Of a stretch of 64,000 nt of DNA, positions 1-11,117 are shown piece by piece. Every line of letters begins with the position of its first letter. Within the stretch, counting starts at the first letter, position 1. The position numbers and the translations under genes are program-made. The stretch is taken from the NCBI GenBank assembly GCA_013076295.1, contig RQOL01000139.1, positions 1,550,001-1,614,000 of the forward strand. Direction: 5' to 3'. The notes beneath the pieces are model-generated. The model did no database searches. It saw only the letters and a list, made by a program, of their open reading frames with translations, and had not been told where the DNA came from. The DNA is from Sanderia malayensis (lineage: Eukaryota; Cnidaria; Scyphozoa; Semaeostomeae; Pelagiidae).

Positions 1-8
1 AATAAAAC

Positions 9-207
9 TTTGACCATGCATGAACAAAAAATGTGAAATGTTTTTCAAATTTTGGGTTTGAAAAGTAGATAATGTTAGTCAATATTTTGTGTTAATGTCA
101 GCAGTTGTAATTTTATGATGGTTTAAAAGTTTTTGTTTTTTCATGCATGGTCAAAAGCAGGACATGTGTAAATTCGTTAGGAAATTATTCATTTACACAT
201 GTCCTGC
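9..207. repeat. Small inverted repeats, MITE-like
   Basis: Two inverted pairs are visible. An outer pair at about 9-30 and 135-155 is built on the core gaccatgcatga and its complement. Directly after it, 157-173 and 191-207 form a perfect 17-bp stem (gcaggacatgtgtaaat) around a 17-nt loop. No target duplication could be defined, so this may be a small non-autonomous element or simply a hairpin. No coding potential is seen here. Confidence 0.5.
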
Positions 208-511
208 ATAATTTTTGCGGCCCTTTGGGTGGGCATGGCCACCATCAATGTTCTAGAGAATTCTTTGGTGGCCTTCCCACCCCTTTTTCTCATGTTTTGG
301 CTTTCTTTAGCCTTTGCCAATTTTGACAAAGGCCTCCTTCTGTGATCTGTGAATACACAATTATGTTATAGGTTTTTTTTGGTGAAAGGATATTATGCAA
401 TATTTGGAAGATATCAATTGAACAACTGAGCTTCAAATACAGAAGGTACACTTACACTATTTCTTTGGTGGGGAGTCTTCTCCCTTCCTTGTCATGGAGG
501 GAGAATTTTTT

Positions 512-544
512 TGTGCTGCCCAACTCTTTGAATTGGGCAGCACA
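512..544. repeat. 12-bp hairpin
   Basis: The sequence tgtgctgcccaa is followed by a 9-nt loop and its exact complement. The surrounding 300-890 stretch is otherwise AT-rich and holds no gene I can support. Confidence 0.5.
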
Positions 545-897
545 CTCTCTCTTCAAACTGAAAATGTCTTTGTACGTTATTTCCTAGGATACAAAAGCAA
601 ACAATGAAAGAATTTTCCACGAAAACAATAACCATGAAATATGAATTAATTATTGTGAATTGTGCAAAAAAACTGATCAAATATGAATGAATATATATTT
701 GCTATAATTACTTTTGCTTCATCACCAAGCCAGATTATAATTTTTTTTCTGGCTCAGGCTTTTTGGTTGCACTCGCAAACCTTGAAGCCATAATAACCTT
801 AAAGCAAACAAATTATAGTTGTTTTTCTTTAATAAGGATAATTGGTGTGTGAAAAACAGAACATGTTTGCATGAAGTTGTACTGATATAAAATCAAA

Positions 898-1785
898 GGA
901 CAACTGCTAAACTGCAAATAGTGAAAAAGCAATAAGATAATAGTGATTTAATTGGCAAGTAGTAAGTTATACATATGGTTGGTGAACATAAAGTAATGGA
1001 GACTTTCATTATCTGAGCAACATTGAAAGAAAAGTACATACCAAAATCTGAACAATGTAAAAAATGAAAGGATAAAATGCCAACTACCAAACTGCAAATA
1101 CTGGAAAAAGAATAAGATAATTGTGATTGAAATGGTAAGTAGTAAGTTATACATATGCTTTATGAACATTATAGTAACGGAGAACCTCATTATCCAAGTA
1201 ACATTGAACTGAAAGTACATACCAAAAATGTGCTAAACAAAATAAAAATCAATGGGCAGGGCAACTGCCAAACTGCAAATACTGGAAAAAGAATAAGATA
1301 ATTGTGATTGAAATGGTAAGTAGTAAGTTATACATATGCTTAGTGAAGACAATAGTAATGGAGAATATCATTATCCAAGCAATATTGAACTGAAAGTACA
1401 TACCTAAAATGTGTGAAACGAAATAAAAATCGAGGGGCAGGGCAACTGCCAAACTGCAAATACTGGAAAAAGAATAAGATAATTGTGATTTATATGGTAA
1501 GTAGTAAGTTATACATACGCTTTATGAACATTATAGTAATGGAGAACCTTATTATCCAAGTAACATTGAACTGAAAGTACATACCGAAAATGATCTAAAC
1601 GAAATTAGATCAATGGGCAACTGCCAAACTACAAATACTGGAAAAAGAATAAGATAATTGTGATTGAAATGGTAAGTATTAAGTTATACATATGGTTGGT
1701 GATCATAATAGTAAAGGAAAATCTCATTATCCAAGTAGCATTGAACTGAAAGTACATACCGAAATCTTTTTTTCTTCAGTATAGG
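898..1785. repeat. Five-copy ~180-bp tandem array
   Basis: A unit containing caactgccaaactgcaaata recurs near 901, 1080, 1261, 1442 and 1617, giving a period of 175-181 bp. Each unit also carries a gaataagataattgtgat block and an aagttatacatat block. Similarity between neighbouring units is high, and the middle three are the most alike. Open frames on the minus strand simply repeat the same peptide from unit to unit and are not evidence of a gene. It is best read as a short satellite or minisatellite array. Confidence 0.85.
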
Positions 1786-2427
1786 AAGGTTCAACAATAA
1801 AAACAATTGAAAAACTGAACGAAGACTGGAAAAGGAATATCATCAGTGATTAAATACATGGAAATAGTTGTGCATGTAATAAAAAATTCGGGTATTATTT
1901 GTAAATGTCTTTATTAATATGTAAAAGTATAAATAATTAGTAATGAGTTAAAAACAATTTACCTGTTGACTTGTGGCTCTACTTTTGACAATGAGGAACA
2001 CAAACGGAAAATATTTTTGGCGCCTTGCGTAGTGAAGATAATTTTGAATATGAACACCATGGCAACAGATTGAAGATGGCGTCGTATAATAAAATATAGA
2101 TAACTGAAATTGAGGCCTCCTGGAAATGTCACAGATTGCGTAAATATTGTTAGTATGTGGGTGGAAACACCCTGGTAGTGGCCTGATAGTCTGAAATTTA
2201 GTTATGAGAAATGACTACAGAAAATGAAGACTTTTCACGAGAAGCATAGGTAATGTTGCACGCTTCACTGGTAAATTATATTCAGGTAAATAGTACATTT
2301 ATGTTGTAAGATATACAGTTTTTGTTGCAAGTATAAAATTTATAAGTTGAAGTCATCTCCTTTCAACCTTTGTTGTATGTTCTTAATATTCTATCATAAA
2401 TCATGCATCTTCTTCATTCTCTGTGTA

Positions 2428-2913
2428 TTTATCAATGAAGGGTACTACAAAGTATAAAGTATAAAAATATATTAACAATATTTCTATACTACAAAGTATA
2501 GAAATATATTAACAAATTGGAGAACATATGATTGCCTACAAAGACTTAAAAAACTGCTTGAACATACTATTCAATGCAACATGAAAAATAAAATTATAAA
2601 TACAATGCTACATCATACTCAAAAATACTATACATGACCATGCAATACTATACTGTATGATACTATATATATAGTAGAATTAACACGTTAAAAAGTAGAC
2701 ATGCTCTTCTGTGACTCCGAGTTTCGTGCTTGCGCACTCGTCAGACAGACTATATCAATGAAAAAATATCCCAAATTACAGTAGTACTTATTTAGAAGAG
2801 GTGCTAAATTTAAGACAAAAGAAACTATTTTTAATTATTTATTTATTATTTATTTATTTTTAATTATTATATATTTTTATACTTCATACTTTGTAGTACC
2901 CTTCATTGATAAA
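2428..2913. repeat. Inverted repeat with ~47-bp arms
   Basis: The arm at 2428-2474, containing atcaatgaagggtactaca, is matched in inverted orientation at about 2867-2913. The pair overlaps the left arm of the larger inverted repeat at 2668-3240, so one structure was probably inserted into, or recombined with, the other. Confidence 0.6.
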
Positions 2914-3240
2914 TTATGTTTGACTGAGAAACTGCACATTATTAAAGGAAACAATGACTTACTACTAAACAAAAGATCTGAGCTGATATCGAAATGCCGA
3001 CACGAAAACAAGTTTTATCTAATGAACAATAGGACACCAAGTAACCAATGATCAATAGGACGCTAAATAAATAATTAAAAATAGTTTCTTTTGTCTTAAA
3101 TTTAGCACTTCTTCTAAATAAGTACTACTGTAATTTGGGATATTTTTTCATTGATATAGTCTGTCTGACGAGTGCACAAGCACGAAACTCGGAGTCACAG
3201 AAGAGCATGTCTACTTTTTAACGTGTTAATTCTACTATAT
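2668..3240. mobile_element. Long inverted repeat, ~175-bp arms (foldback/MITE-like)
   Basis: Left arm 2668-2842 and right arm 3066-3240 are reverse complements with only about two mismatches that I could find. They are separated by roughly 220 bp. Such near-identity means the structure is young or kept homogeneous. A transcript across it would fold into a long double-stranded hairpin. No open frame is supported in the spacer. Target duplication is unclear because the flanks are TA-rich. Confidence 0.8.
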
Positions 3241-3379
3241 TATTGCTCTATACTTGCGTATATCGAGCACTATAGCCAGGATAGGCACACTCTACTCGAG
3301 TTGCATGATACTATATATATATACAATCATGCAATACTATATTGTATCACACTATATCTAATATATATGTTGTATATTA

Positions 3380-3660
3380 TCAAGAAACATTGACTGACAG
3401 GGCGCACTTCGTGCGCTCATTTGCTTCCTCTCATGGCCCTTTCAACCCCACGTACAATGGGTTAGCTCGCCTGTCCATCTATTATGAAGAAACATTGACT
3501 GATAGAGCGCACTTCGTGCGCTGCATTCGCCTACGCTCATGCCCCTTTAAACCCCACTTACAATGGGTTAGCTCACTGCGCTCGCCTGTCCATCTATTAT
3601 GAAGAAACATTGACTGATAGGGCGCACTTCGTGCGCTGCATTCGCTGACGCTCATGCCCA
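3380..3660. repeat. Dispersed repeat family A, tandem partial units
   Basis: Two and a half tandem units of about 105-115 bp begin near 3380, 3486 and 3602. Each opens with gaaacattgactga and includes the palindromic block gcgcacttcgtgcgc. Related sequence recurs near 3830, 4680-5100, 30310-30690, 41445-42050 and 54230-54510, so this belongs to an interspersed family of unknown class. Confidence 0.7.
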
Positions 3661-3886
3661 TACATACATACATACATACATACCTACATACCTACATACC
3701 TACATACATAAATACATGCATACATACATACATACATACACACATACATACATACATACATACATACATACATACATGAGCCGGGCACGGTTGCTTCGCT
3801 CCCTCCCCGGAGCCCGTCAAGTAAGAAAAGCTTAATCTGGTTGGCGCGCTTTGCGCGCTGCATTCGCTCCGGCTCATGCCCATACG

Positions 3887-3917
<31 letters not shown>
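3659..3917. repeat. CATA microsatellite split by a family A fragment
   Basis: Runs of (CATA)n occupy about 3659-3777 and 3882-3917. A roughly 105-bp GC-rich segment between them carries the family A motif cttaatctggttggcgcgct. The arrangement looks like insertion of, or template switching around, a family A fragment within the microsatellite. Confidence 0.85.
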
Positions 3918-3918
<1 letters not shown>

Positions 3919-3998
3919 AACCTACAATATACCTACTATACAAAGATACTATACCTACTATAAAACATACTATACCCACTATAAAAACATACTACACA

Positions 3999-4330
3999 TA
4001 ATAATAATAATAATAATAATAATTTGCTTACTCACTGTTTCTACAACCTCCAAGTTAATGATAGGTTGTTTGCTCAACAGTGGACATTTTGACTTGACAA
4101 TTAGTTATAAAAGTTTTCTAGATTAGTTGTTAATAAAAAAGATTTTAAACATACTATACATACTATACCTAAAATACAAACATACTATACTTACTATAAA
4201 AACATAGTATACATACTATACCTACTATAAAAACATACTATACCTACTTTACAAACATACTATACCTACTATACCTACTAAAAAACATACTATACATACT
4301 ATACCTACTATACAAACATACAAACACTTT
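3999..4330. repeat. (AAT)n run and acatactatacc-type repeat
   Basis: A short (ATA)n run lies near 3999-4022. From about 3920 to 3990 and again from 4148 to 4330 the block catactatacctactata recurs imperfectly many times. Nothing else is supported here. Confidence 0.75.
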
Positions 4331-4679
4331 GTGAAAGTTTAAATGAGGAAAATCGTGCAATTAGCGCCTGAAAATTTCATAACTTTGACTTTGTTTTCAT
4401 TGGGCCTAAGCGTTGCAAGCATGACGAAGCAACGCTTACTGCGAAAACAACAACTATTTCAACTTAAAATACAAAACAAAGCTATCACCTGTGTTTTCTA
4501 TTGTCTTCTGCAACTCTCCAGGGTCTTCGAAATAAATAGTAGTTTTTTGCAAAGATAATTCAGGTGGTAAAACACTTTGAAAGGCCCCTTTGTGTGCAAA
4601 ACAAAAACACGCGTCCTCTTCTTCAAAAGTACCTGCTGCAACCGAGGGCGAAAAACGAAAAACGATCGACAACGCACGT

Positions 4680-5100
4680 GGGTCGCGCGAAAAGAGCCAA
4701 TCAAATTACAGCAAAAGGCGAAACGGGTCACGTGAAGAGCGAATACTCTGTTCGAAAATGGAGTTCGCAACGCGAAGTTGGAAGTTTCGCCAGCGTAAAC
4801 CGTAGTTTTTTCGTGACAGCACAATTAGCAGAATAATTAGTGGAATAATTCAAAATTTCAGGAGAAAATCGAAAAACAAAATCCATTACCCTGGTTAAAT
4901 TAATAAACTAAACATTCAGTGTGAATTTCATTGCCATATACCCACATACAAAAAAGCCTTTGTGATCACACGGTTCGCCGTTTCGGCCCATTGTTTTGAG
5001 GCGTTTGACCTATTGTTTCGGGTCGAATCCATTGTTTTTGGCAAGGAAAGTGCGTCATCACGTGACTCCGCAGAATATATATATTAGATTCTATCTTCAG
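4680..5100 (+). repeat. Family A repeat copy
   Basis: This copy is comparatively GC-rich. The part from 4810 to 5095, containing ttcggcccattgttttg and gtttcgggtcgaatcc and ending in agaatatatatattaga, is closely matched at 30410-30675. The part from 4690 to 4840 is matched at 54360-54505. The segment gggtcgaatcc resembles a Pol III B box, but I see no convincing A box, so a SINE assignment is only a possibility. Confidence 0.65.
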
Positions 5101-5352
5101 CTGACTCTGCTCGTCTGATTTGTCCAGTGTTGTTTATATGCTTCTGGAAATTACCAGGTATGAATTCTTCAACAGTGACAGGCTTACCTTGGATGTTGGA
5201 AAAGTAAACCCTCTTCTACATGAAAAATGAGCCAAAGGCTGCAGGTATTTTTTTATTGAAACTGCTGGTAATACTTTTAGCAACAGCATGCATCTGCACT
5301 TGTTTTCTGGTGTGCTGTGTGATGGTCATACTGAAATTTTCTGTCACTGGAG

Positions 5353-6237
5353 CTAAATGGTCCTTTTTGGTGACTTTGATGACCCATTTTTTTTTGGGGC
5401 TCTTGAGTCAACTGAAGTGGCAAGGAATGCTCGCCTGAATCCACCTTCAGCAAAATGTGAATCTTCCTTGTTGACCTCAATAGAACCTGACAGCAACCAC
5501 ATCTTGTCAGCAACATCATAACTACCTAGATCTAGTTTCAGACGCTTTACTTTGGGTGGCTCAATTAATTTCCTAGCATCGAGAAGGTCGGCTACTGAAA
5601 CAGACTTGGGAAATGCTGAAGAAGGCACTGGTGGAAGCTGGTTTAAATCTTCTGCTGACTTAATGGTTGGTCTGTGTGGCACATTTTTAGAGTGAGAAAG
5701 AGTAGATACACTGTGTCTCCACACTGTTGGATAACTTATTTTGCTGTCTAATGCGACATCTCTGCCAAAGCTACGAGCTCTTGGGGCTCTATCAATAGTA
5801 GGAATGGCAATATTATTTGGAAGAAATCTTACATGGTAAAACTTCTTCCCTGCTATTTGCTCTGTGAGATAACACGATGGGCCACGGTCACTAAGAAGAA
5901 CATCAGAGGATCCTGCAGGCATTTCATAAAATTGTTCGCAAGCATCCTTGACATTTTCTATTGAAAGCTCATCATATTGTGTGAAGTCTACAAAATCTCG
6001 TGTGTCAAGTGGTTCGTATTTCTTGGACTTGTTTGGCTCGGAGCTCATCCTCTGTATCATTATATTTTGTGGTGATGGGCCTTTCTTCTTGTTTGATGTG
6101 TCTCCTCTTCTCTTTTTTGCAATTTTGTTATGAAAGTCATCCCAGACCTTTCTCTTATTGTTGTCTGCCATTTTTTTCTTCAACAACGTGATGCACGCTT
6201 TATTTCCCGCTCTTTTTTCGTCTTGCTCATGATTCAA
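5353..6237 (-). CDS. Unrecognised protein of divergent gene pair
   Basis: This is a 294-residue uninterrupted frame starting at the ATG whose complement ends at 6237. I do not recognise the family with certainty. The first ~65 residues are strongly basic and lysine-rich, with KKRRGD and KKKGPSP segments typical of nuclear localisation. A more ordered middle part follows at about 80-165, with acidic residues and the phrase DRGPSCYLTEQIAGKKFYHV. The last third is Pro/Ser-rich. It is transcribed away from the RPA-like gene at 6514, sharing a ~275-bp intergenic region. That pairing, plus the transposon-rich setting, suggests both genes may belong to one mobile element or one DNA-processing unit. 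This is inference. An inner start at MADNNKRK (residue 23) is also plausible. Confidence 0.6.
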   Translation of the reverse strand: MNHEQDEKRAGNKACITLLKKKMADNNKRKVWDDFHNKIAKKRRGDTSNKKKGPSPQNIMIQRMSSEPNKSKKYEPLDTRDFVDFTQYDELSIENVKDACEQFYEMPAGSSDVLLSDRGPSCYLTEQIAGKKFYHVRFLPNNIAIPTIDRAPRARSFGRDVALDSKISYPTVWRHSVSTLSHSKNVPHRPTIKSAEDLNQLPPVPSSAFPKSVSVADLLDARKLIEPPKVKRLKLDLGSYDVADKMWLLSGSIEVNKEDSHFAEGGFRRAFLATSVDSRAPKKNGSSKSPKRTI

Positions 6238-6239
6238 TT

Positions 6240-6512
6240 CAATTCAACTCTAGACATGAGGACGAGGCTGACCTCGTTTCTTTTGATAATGATAGCGCTG
6301 GGCCACACATTAAAATTGATATCACAAAAAATTTGTTATTGCGTTTTGTTCAATTAAAATTTATTTCTTACTGTTGAAGAAATAAGTTTTACATGCAAAA
6401 ATATTCAATGAACTAAACTTTATTTAAAATAAATTTTACTTTTGAAATTTATTTTATACAAAAGTAGTTGTGATAGCGATGGGCCACCATACAGGTTATC
6501 ACATTAAACAAT
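6240..6512. promoter_or_regulatory. Shared region between divergent genes, with repeated motif
   Basis: The motif tgatagcgctgggccac near 6291 recurs as tgatagcgatgggccac near 6470 in the same orientation. Each is followed within 30 bp by a gatatcac or gttatcac block. One copy sits near each divergent start codon, which would suit a paired promoter or regulatory element. The rest is AT-rich with imperfect inverted repeats around 6395-6455. Confidence 0.4.
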
Positions 6513-6513
6513 A

Positions 6514-7956
6514 ATGGCAGATTCACCATCACCCAAAAAACGTTGTTTTACTGGCAGCCCTTCTGCAACAACTATGTCTCAAGTTAAAAAAAAAGGAAGT
6601 CCACTATTAAGTTTCTGTACTTTGTTTTTCTGTTTGTGTCATCTTTTGATGTTCCTGTTCATTTTAAGTTTTATTTTTCACTTTTTTCTTGAACCTCCAA
6701 CAGTGTGTGGGTAAGGTTAATTACAAAGTACAAAGTACAAAATAAATTTACTGAATTTAAATTTACTTTAATAAATTTCCTTTTCTTGTGTTTCCATTGA
6801 TATAATGTCGAGTAAATTAAAAAAATATTAAATTTCAATAAAGTTTATTGATTATTTTAATTTTTTTGTTTAACTTTATTTGATAGATCTTCATGGCTAT
6901 ATTGTTGATGTCTCAAGAGTCATTACAAGCAGTTCCGGAAAGGACTCTTTTGATGTGAAATTAAAAACTTCACCAAGCGAGTTTGCAGTTATCAGGATTA
7001 TGAAAAAGTCAAATCCATCAATTAATAAATCAATGTTCTTGCAGTCTATGAAGTCTGGTGAGCCCACTACATTTAAGAATATAGAGCCTGGCAAGTTGGG
7101 GATTGGATTTTATAATTCATTGAGAGGTTCCACATTTTCGAATGGGGCTTCGCAAGTGGATTTCAAAATTGATCAGGCTGAAAATCTGTCTATAGCTGAT
7201 TTAAAGACAAAAACCACTGGTGTCTATACAGTTACTGTTGCCATCAAATGGTTGTCTGCCGCAAAAGAAACTCAAAGATTTTCAGAAGCATCACCAAGCA
7301 AGAATACAGCACAGCCTTTTCGCAAAGTTAGAGAGGCAATAATAGCTTACAACACTGGTCATATTCAAATATCATTTTGGGAAGAACATTTTGAATCCAT
7401 TGAGGAGAATAAGTTCTTTCAGTTCAGTGATGTGTCTGTTAAGTATTTTAATGGTTATAAGCTGAGTACCAGGAGGGAAACATGTGTAACAGAATTGGAG
7501 ACATCAGACAAACTTGATTGGTCAACTGTAGATATCGATGATTATGTGCAGAGAGAAAATGATGCCATAAATGCTACATCTCCAGTTATCTGTTGCCCAC
7601 AAAGTATGGCAGCAATGGTGGATACTCGCCCAGTCTGCACTAATGGTAACTGCTCTGGGAATATTGAATTTGAAGCTGGTAGTAAGTTAGTCCATTGTCT
7701 TTCTTGTAAGAAAAGAATGCTGTTGAAGAATTGCCCAAAGTTATTCCAGTGTGTCATAGATATTACAAAGGATGGGATAACAAAAAGCATAACTGCATCT
7801 GAAGCTGTGGTTGCAAAACTTTTCAAAGAAGACCAGTTGCTTTCGAAATATCACTCAGCACCTCAGTCTCTTAAAGATAAAGTTTTGATGTTGGAGAATA
7901 TTGATTTCCATCTCATTTCCAAGAATGCCATTACGCACATGGAAGCTCGTGCATAA
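6514..7956 (+). CDS. RPA-like OB-fold single-strand DNA-binding protein, with intron(s)
   Basis: The main exon (about 6887-7956, opening after a ttgatag acceptor) encodes ~355 residues resembling the large replication protein A subunit and its mobile-element relatives. The first ~40 residues, from DLHGYIVDVSRV, look like an OB-fold strand pattern. Near residues 245-290 is a zinc-ribbon-like set of cysteines (CxxxxC, then CLSC) as in the RPA70 C-terminal DNA-binding domain. A 5' exon starting at 6514 (MADSPSPKKRCF) is likely. The exon 1 end is uncertain because 6600-6720 is pyrimidine-rich and intron-like. It is probably nuclear and binds single-stranded DNA. RPA-like genes also occur in transposons such as Helitrons, but no Rep/helicase is seen here. 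It is divergent to the gene at 5353-6237. Confidence 0.65.
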
Positions 7957-8448
7957 CATTTATTGTATTTTATTCACTTTTCATGCAATTCTGCAAATAG
8001 CTTACTGCTTTCCTATATAATAGCTTTTATACTATAAAATCATAATTTAAGCAGCAAATTTCAGCAGGGCTTATTTAGGCAACCTGTGTTCTGATGTAAC
8101 TGATTGTTTACAGAAGCAAATTTAGTTGTATTGAGATTTTACCTTTTACATCCACTGCAGTCTGAGTATGACTGCTTAATGATAATGCTTTACACCAGTC
8201 AACAAAAAATGTTAATAATGACATTACAGTTAATTAAAAATTGCGAGAAATGTCAACCAATAAAAGAGAATCTTTTTTCTCTGAATGCACAGCAGACCAA
8301 CCCTTTAACATTTCACATACAACTAAATTTCTTTCTTTCAACAATCAATTCTCAGTATCCACACAGGCTACTACCCAATTATGATGTAACTCAGAGAATG
8401 TTTCAAAAGAGTTTACACTCGTTTATTTCTCATTTTGATTTCCCACGT

Positions 8449-8585
8449 GTTACAGCACATGTGGTTTAACCTAGTTTAATGGACAGGCACCCCACTGCTT
8501 CCTGTTGCGCCATGTAGCATACCTCCCCCCAGTGGGTGGTCAGTTGGCTTCGTATTACACTTGTGCTGCATGCTTGCCGAATTGC
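8449..8585 (+). repeat. Repeat A1 (matches 10841-10980)
   Basis: From ttacagcacatgtggtttaa to the gcttgccgaattgctgct end this matches A2 at about 90% or better by eye. Confidence 0.8.
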
Positions 8586-9864
8586 TGCTTGGTTTCATTG
8601 TTCTATCGCTTGTTTATTTCACCATTGGCTGCCAGTTTCAAGAAGTTATTTCAGTGTCCATTGATTGCTGTTGTAGCTTCTCCGCTGGGCTTGTTTCGAC
8701 ATATTATAGCTGCATGGCCTCGCCGGAATTTCAAGTTGAAAAGTTGCTTGTTATATTGTCCCTTTCAGTCCCGAATTCACGGTGAGATCGCTCCATCTAT
8801 TTTGCTGTTTCTTATGCTCGTACGTGTACATCCATGCTTATCTTAATTAATGTACATAATTTTAACCAACCTACAGTTGCGAACCTTCTTTTTTTGTGCA
8901 GTTGCTTGCCCTTTATTGCCGTTGCTTACCTTGCCCGATACGTGTGTCTTTATTACTTTTCTTCGTTCATTAACTCGTCTCTATGTTTTGCCCTTGCGTC
9001 ACCTGTATGCCTTGAATTTGGCGATACTCATGCTCACTATACTTAATTGCAGCGTTTATTCATGCTAAAGGCGTTTTTAACAACCGATTTCTTTCTGCTG
9101 CGCGGCCGACAACTCTCAGCTCCTGTCGTCCAGGCTCTCCACCTTAACATTTTCCTTTCTCGGTTGGAAGCATCCACCGTTCACATTGTGCGCGCCCTCC
9201 AGCCAGGGCTGCCAGATGTGGAATTCATGCCGTCATATGCCCAAATTTCAAATCCACCAAAGAGGCACTGTTTCTGTTTAGCTGCAACAATAACCATGTA
9301 GTGCTACTGGTTCCTGAGATCAGGTCCATTCCATGAGGAGCTTGCTTCGCCCATATGTATCTCCTGTGCTGTTCAGGCTTAAACAATTCTCGAGTTGTCT
9401 AAGTGACTGTCCATTCTGTCTATATGCCAAATTAAGGTAATATGCCCACCAAAAATATTATGCCAGTAACCTAAAAAAATGCCCACATGGCAACCCTACC
9501 AGCAAATTTCTCGCATATTGCAACCTTTCAACAGCGTGGACAATAACGCTCGTTCACGTTGTGCACCCCCTGCTGCTCTAGCAAACATCTCAAAACACCT
9601 CGACACAGCGTAGCCTATGCTGCACTTGCACTAACCCTGCCACTGTTGGTTGATGCATTATACATCCAGCTTAGTGCAGCAGCAAATTTAGTTATGTTGA
9701 TCATTTGTTTATTCTATTGCGTGTTTGCTTTACTTGTTATCCGCATACTCATTATTATCGTGTAGCATGTTTTCACGCTGCTGCTGTCTATGGCTTGGCG
9801 CCTAGTTCCATTAAAGCTATTACGGCACACAGAGCCTTCAATCAACACTGTTCGGGACTCCCAT

Positions 9865-10216
9865 GCGTGAGTCAGTATTGCTTTTCATTCTGCTTGCGGC
9901 TCTCTTTGTGTGACGAGCCAACCCAAAAGTTTTTTGCTATCAGCACCTCAACTGCGTAAGTAAGTATTACCTTGCTTTCCACCTGCGGCTGTCTTTGAAG
10001 CATGAGCCCATCCAAAATTGTTGCTATTAACAGCTCACATGCGTGAGTCAGTATTACCTTGCTTTCCGCCTGCAGCTGTCTTTGTATGACGAGCCAGTCC
10101 AAAATTGTTGCTATCAGCACCTCACCTGCGCGAGTCAGCATTGTAGTGCATTCGGCCTGTAGCTGTCTTTGTATGATGAGCCAATCCAAAATTGTTGTTA
10201 TTAGCGGCTCACAGGC
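9865..10216. repeat. 87-bp minisatellite, about four units
   Basis: Units start near 9865, 9958, 10043 and 10130 with cgtgagtcagtatt-like openings. They continue through gctgtctttgtatgacgagcca and ccaaaattgttgctat. A further partial unit lies at about 10405-10515. Because 87 is divisible by three, the minus strand reads as an open frame with a 29-residue repeat (DW/GLxxQRQxQ...). I regard that as a by-product, not a gene. Confidence 0.85.
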
Positions 10217-10688
10217 GTGAGCAGAGTAGGTTCACGTTGCATAGCTTCAGCGTTGGCGCTGCGACTACTGCTGCCACCCTGGGTTTTTCCGGAATATCTT
10301 ATTAAGTGTTGGGCGGCTGGTTCAGCAATGCATACCATCTCTACCTTAAACTCCCTAGGGATAACTTTGAATTTGGATAACTTAGGGATAACTAGCACCT
10401 TGTTTTTCGTCAGTGGCTGTCTCGGTACAGCAAACTGATCCCAAATATTGGCGGCTCACAGGCGTGAGTCAGTATCACCTTGCATTTTGTCTGTGGCTGT
10501 CTCTGTATGTTGAGTAGACACCAGCTTCTGCCTTTTGTCGTCGTTCGCTATACCTTTCTCTCTGCCTTTTCTGTCCTACCCTCCGCTTTCCCTAGGACCC
10601 TCCCAGCCAGGCCCTCACATTCAGACTCCTGGTAGACCAATGAAGTAGAGATTAGGGTGATTGGCCTGGCCGTCACCCTTCGGGTTCG

Positions 10689-10980
10689 TTGGGCCGGAAA
10701 TCTGTGCTTTCCCTAGCCAGTCACCTGATAGTAAAGTGCATTATTCTGCGGGCAAATCAGGGCAGTGGACAGATGCCCAATTTTCCCGCAAGTCGATCAC
10801 CACTCCGGTTGTGGCTCGGTTAGGGTTGGACATTAATCACGGGTTAGAGCACGTGTGGTTTAACCTAGCTTAATGGACAGGCATCCCACTGCTCCCTGTT
10901 GCGCCATGTAGCATACCTCCCCAGTGGGTGGTCAGTTGGCTTCGTATTACACTTGTGCTGCATGCTTGCCGAATCGCTGC
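10689..10980 (+). repeat. Abutting repeats B1 and A2
   Basis: B1 (10689-10840) runs from cggaaatctgtgctttccct to ggttggacattaat and A2 (10841-10980) follows at once. B1 is matched by B2 at 11118-11272 and A2 by A1 at 8449-8585. Confidence 0.75.
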
Positions 10981-11117
10981 TTTGTTCTATTGTTTCCCAC
11001 CCTCCCTGGCCCCCTAATATCGGTCTCTTTTTCCATCTCCATCCTTGCTACCTGCCCTTTAGTCTTTGCTTCTCCTGTTTTTCTCCTGTTTTATCTTTCC
11101 GACGTCTGTCGGACAAG

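Noticed and set aside
3684..3979. Long minus-strand frames of repeated MYVC
   Set aside because: Pure translation of the CATA microsatellite.
5020..5045. tRNA gene suggested by gggtcgaatcc
   Set aside because: No A box, acceptor stem or anticodon arm can be folded around it. It is part of the family A repeat.
8505..9301. Several overlapping plus-strand frames rich in Leu, Phe and Cys
   Set aside because: They are pyrimidine-rich non-coding sequence inside the candidate DIRS-like element. No domain or consistent frame is present.
9872..10189. 105-codon minus-strand frame with a repeated QRQxQxE peptide
   Set aside because: It is an artefact of an 87-bp (29-codon) minisatellite kept open by its period. 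It has no start context, homology or conserved termini.
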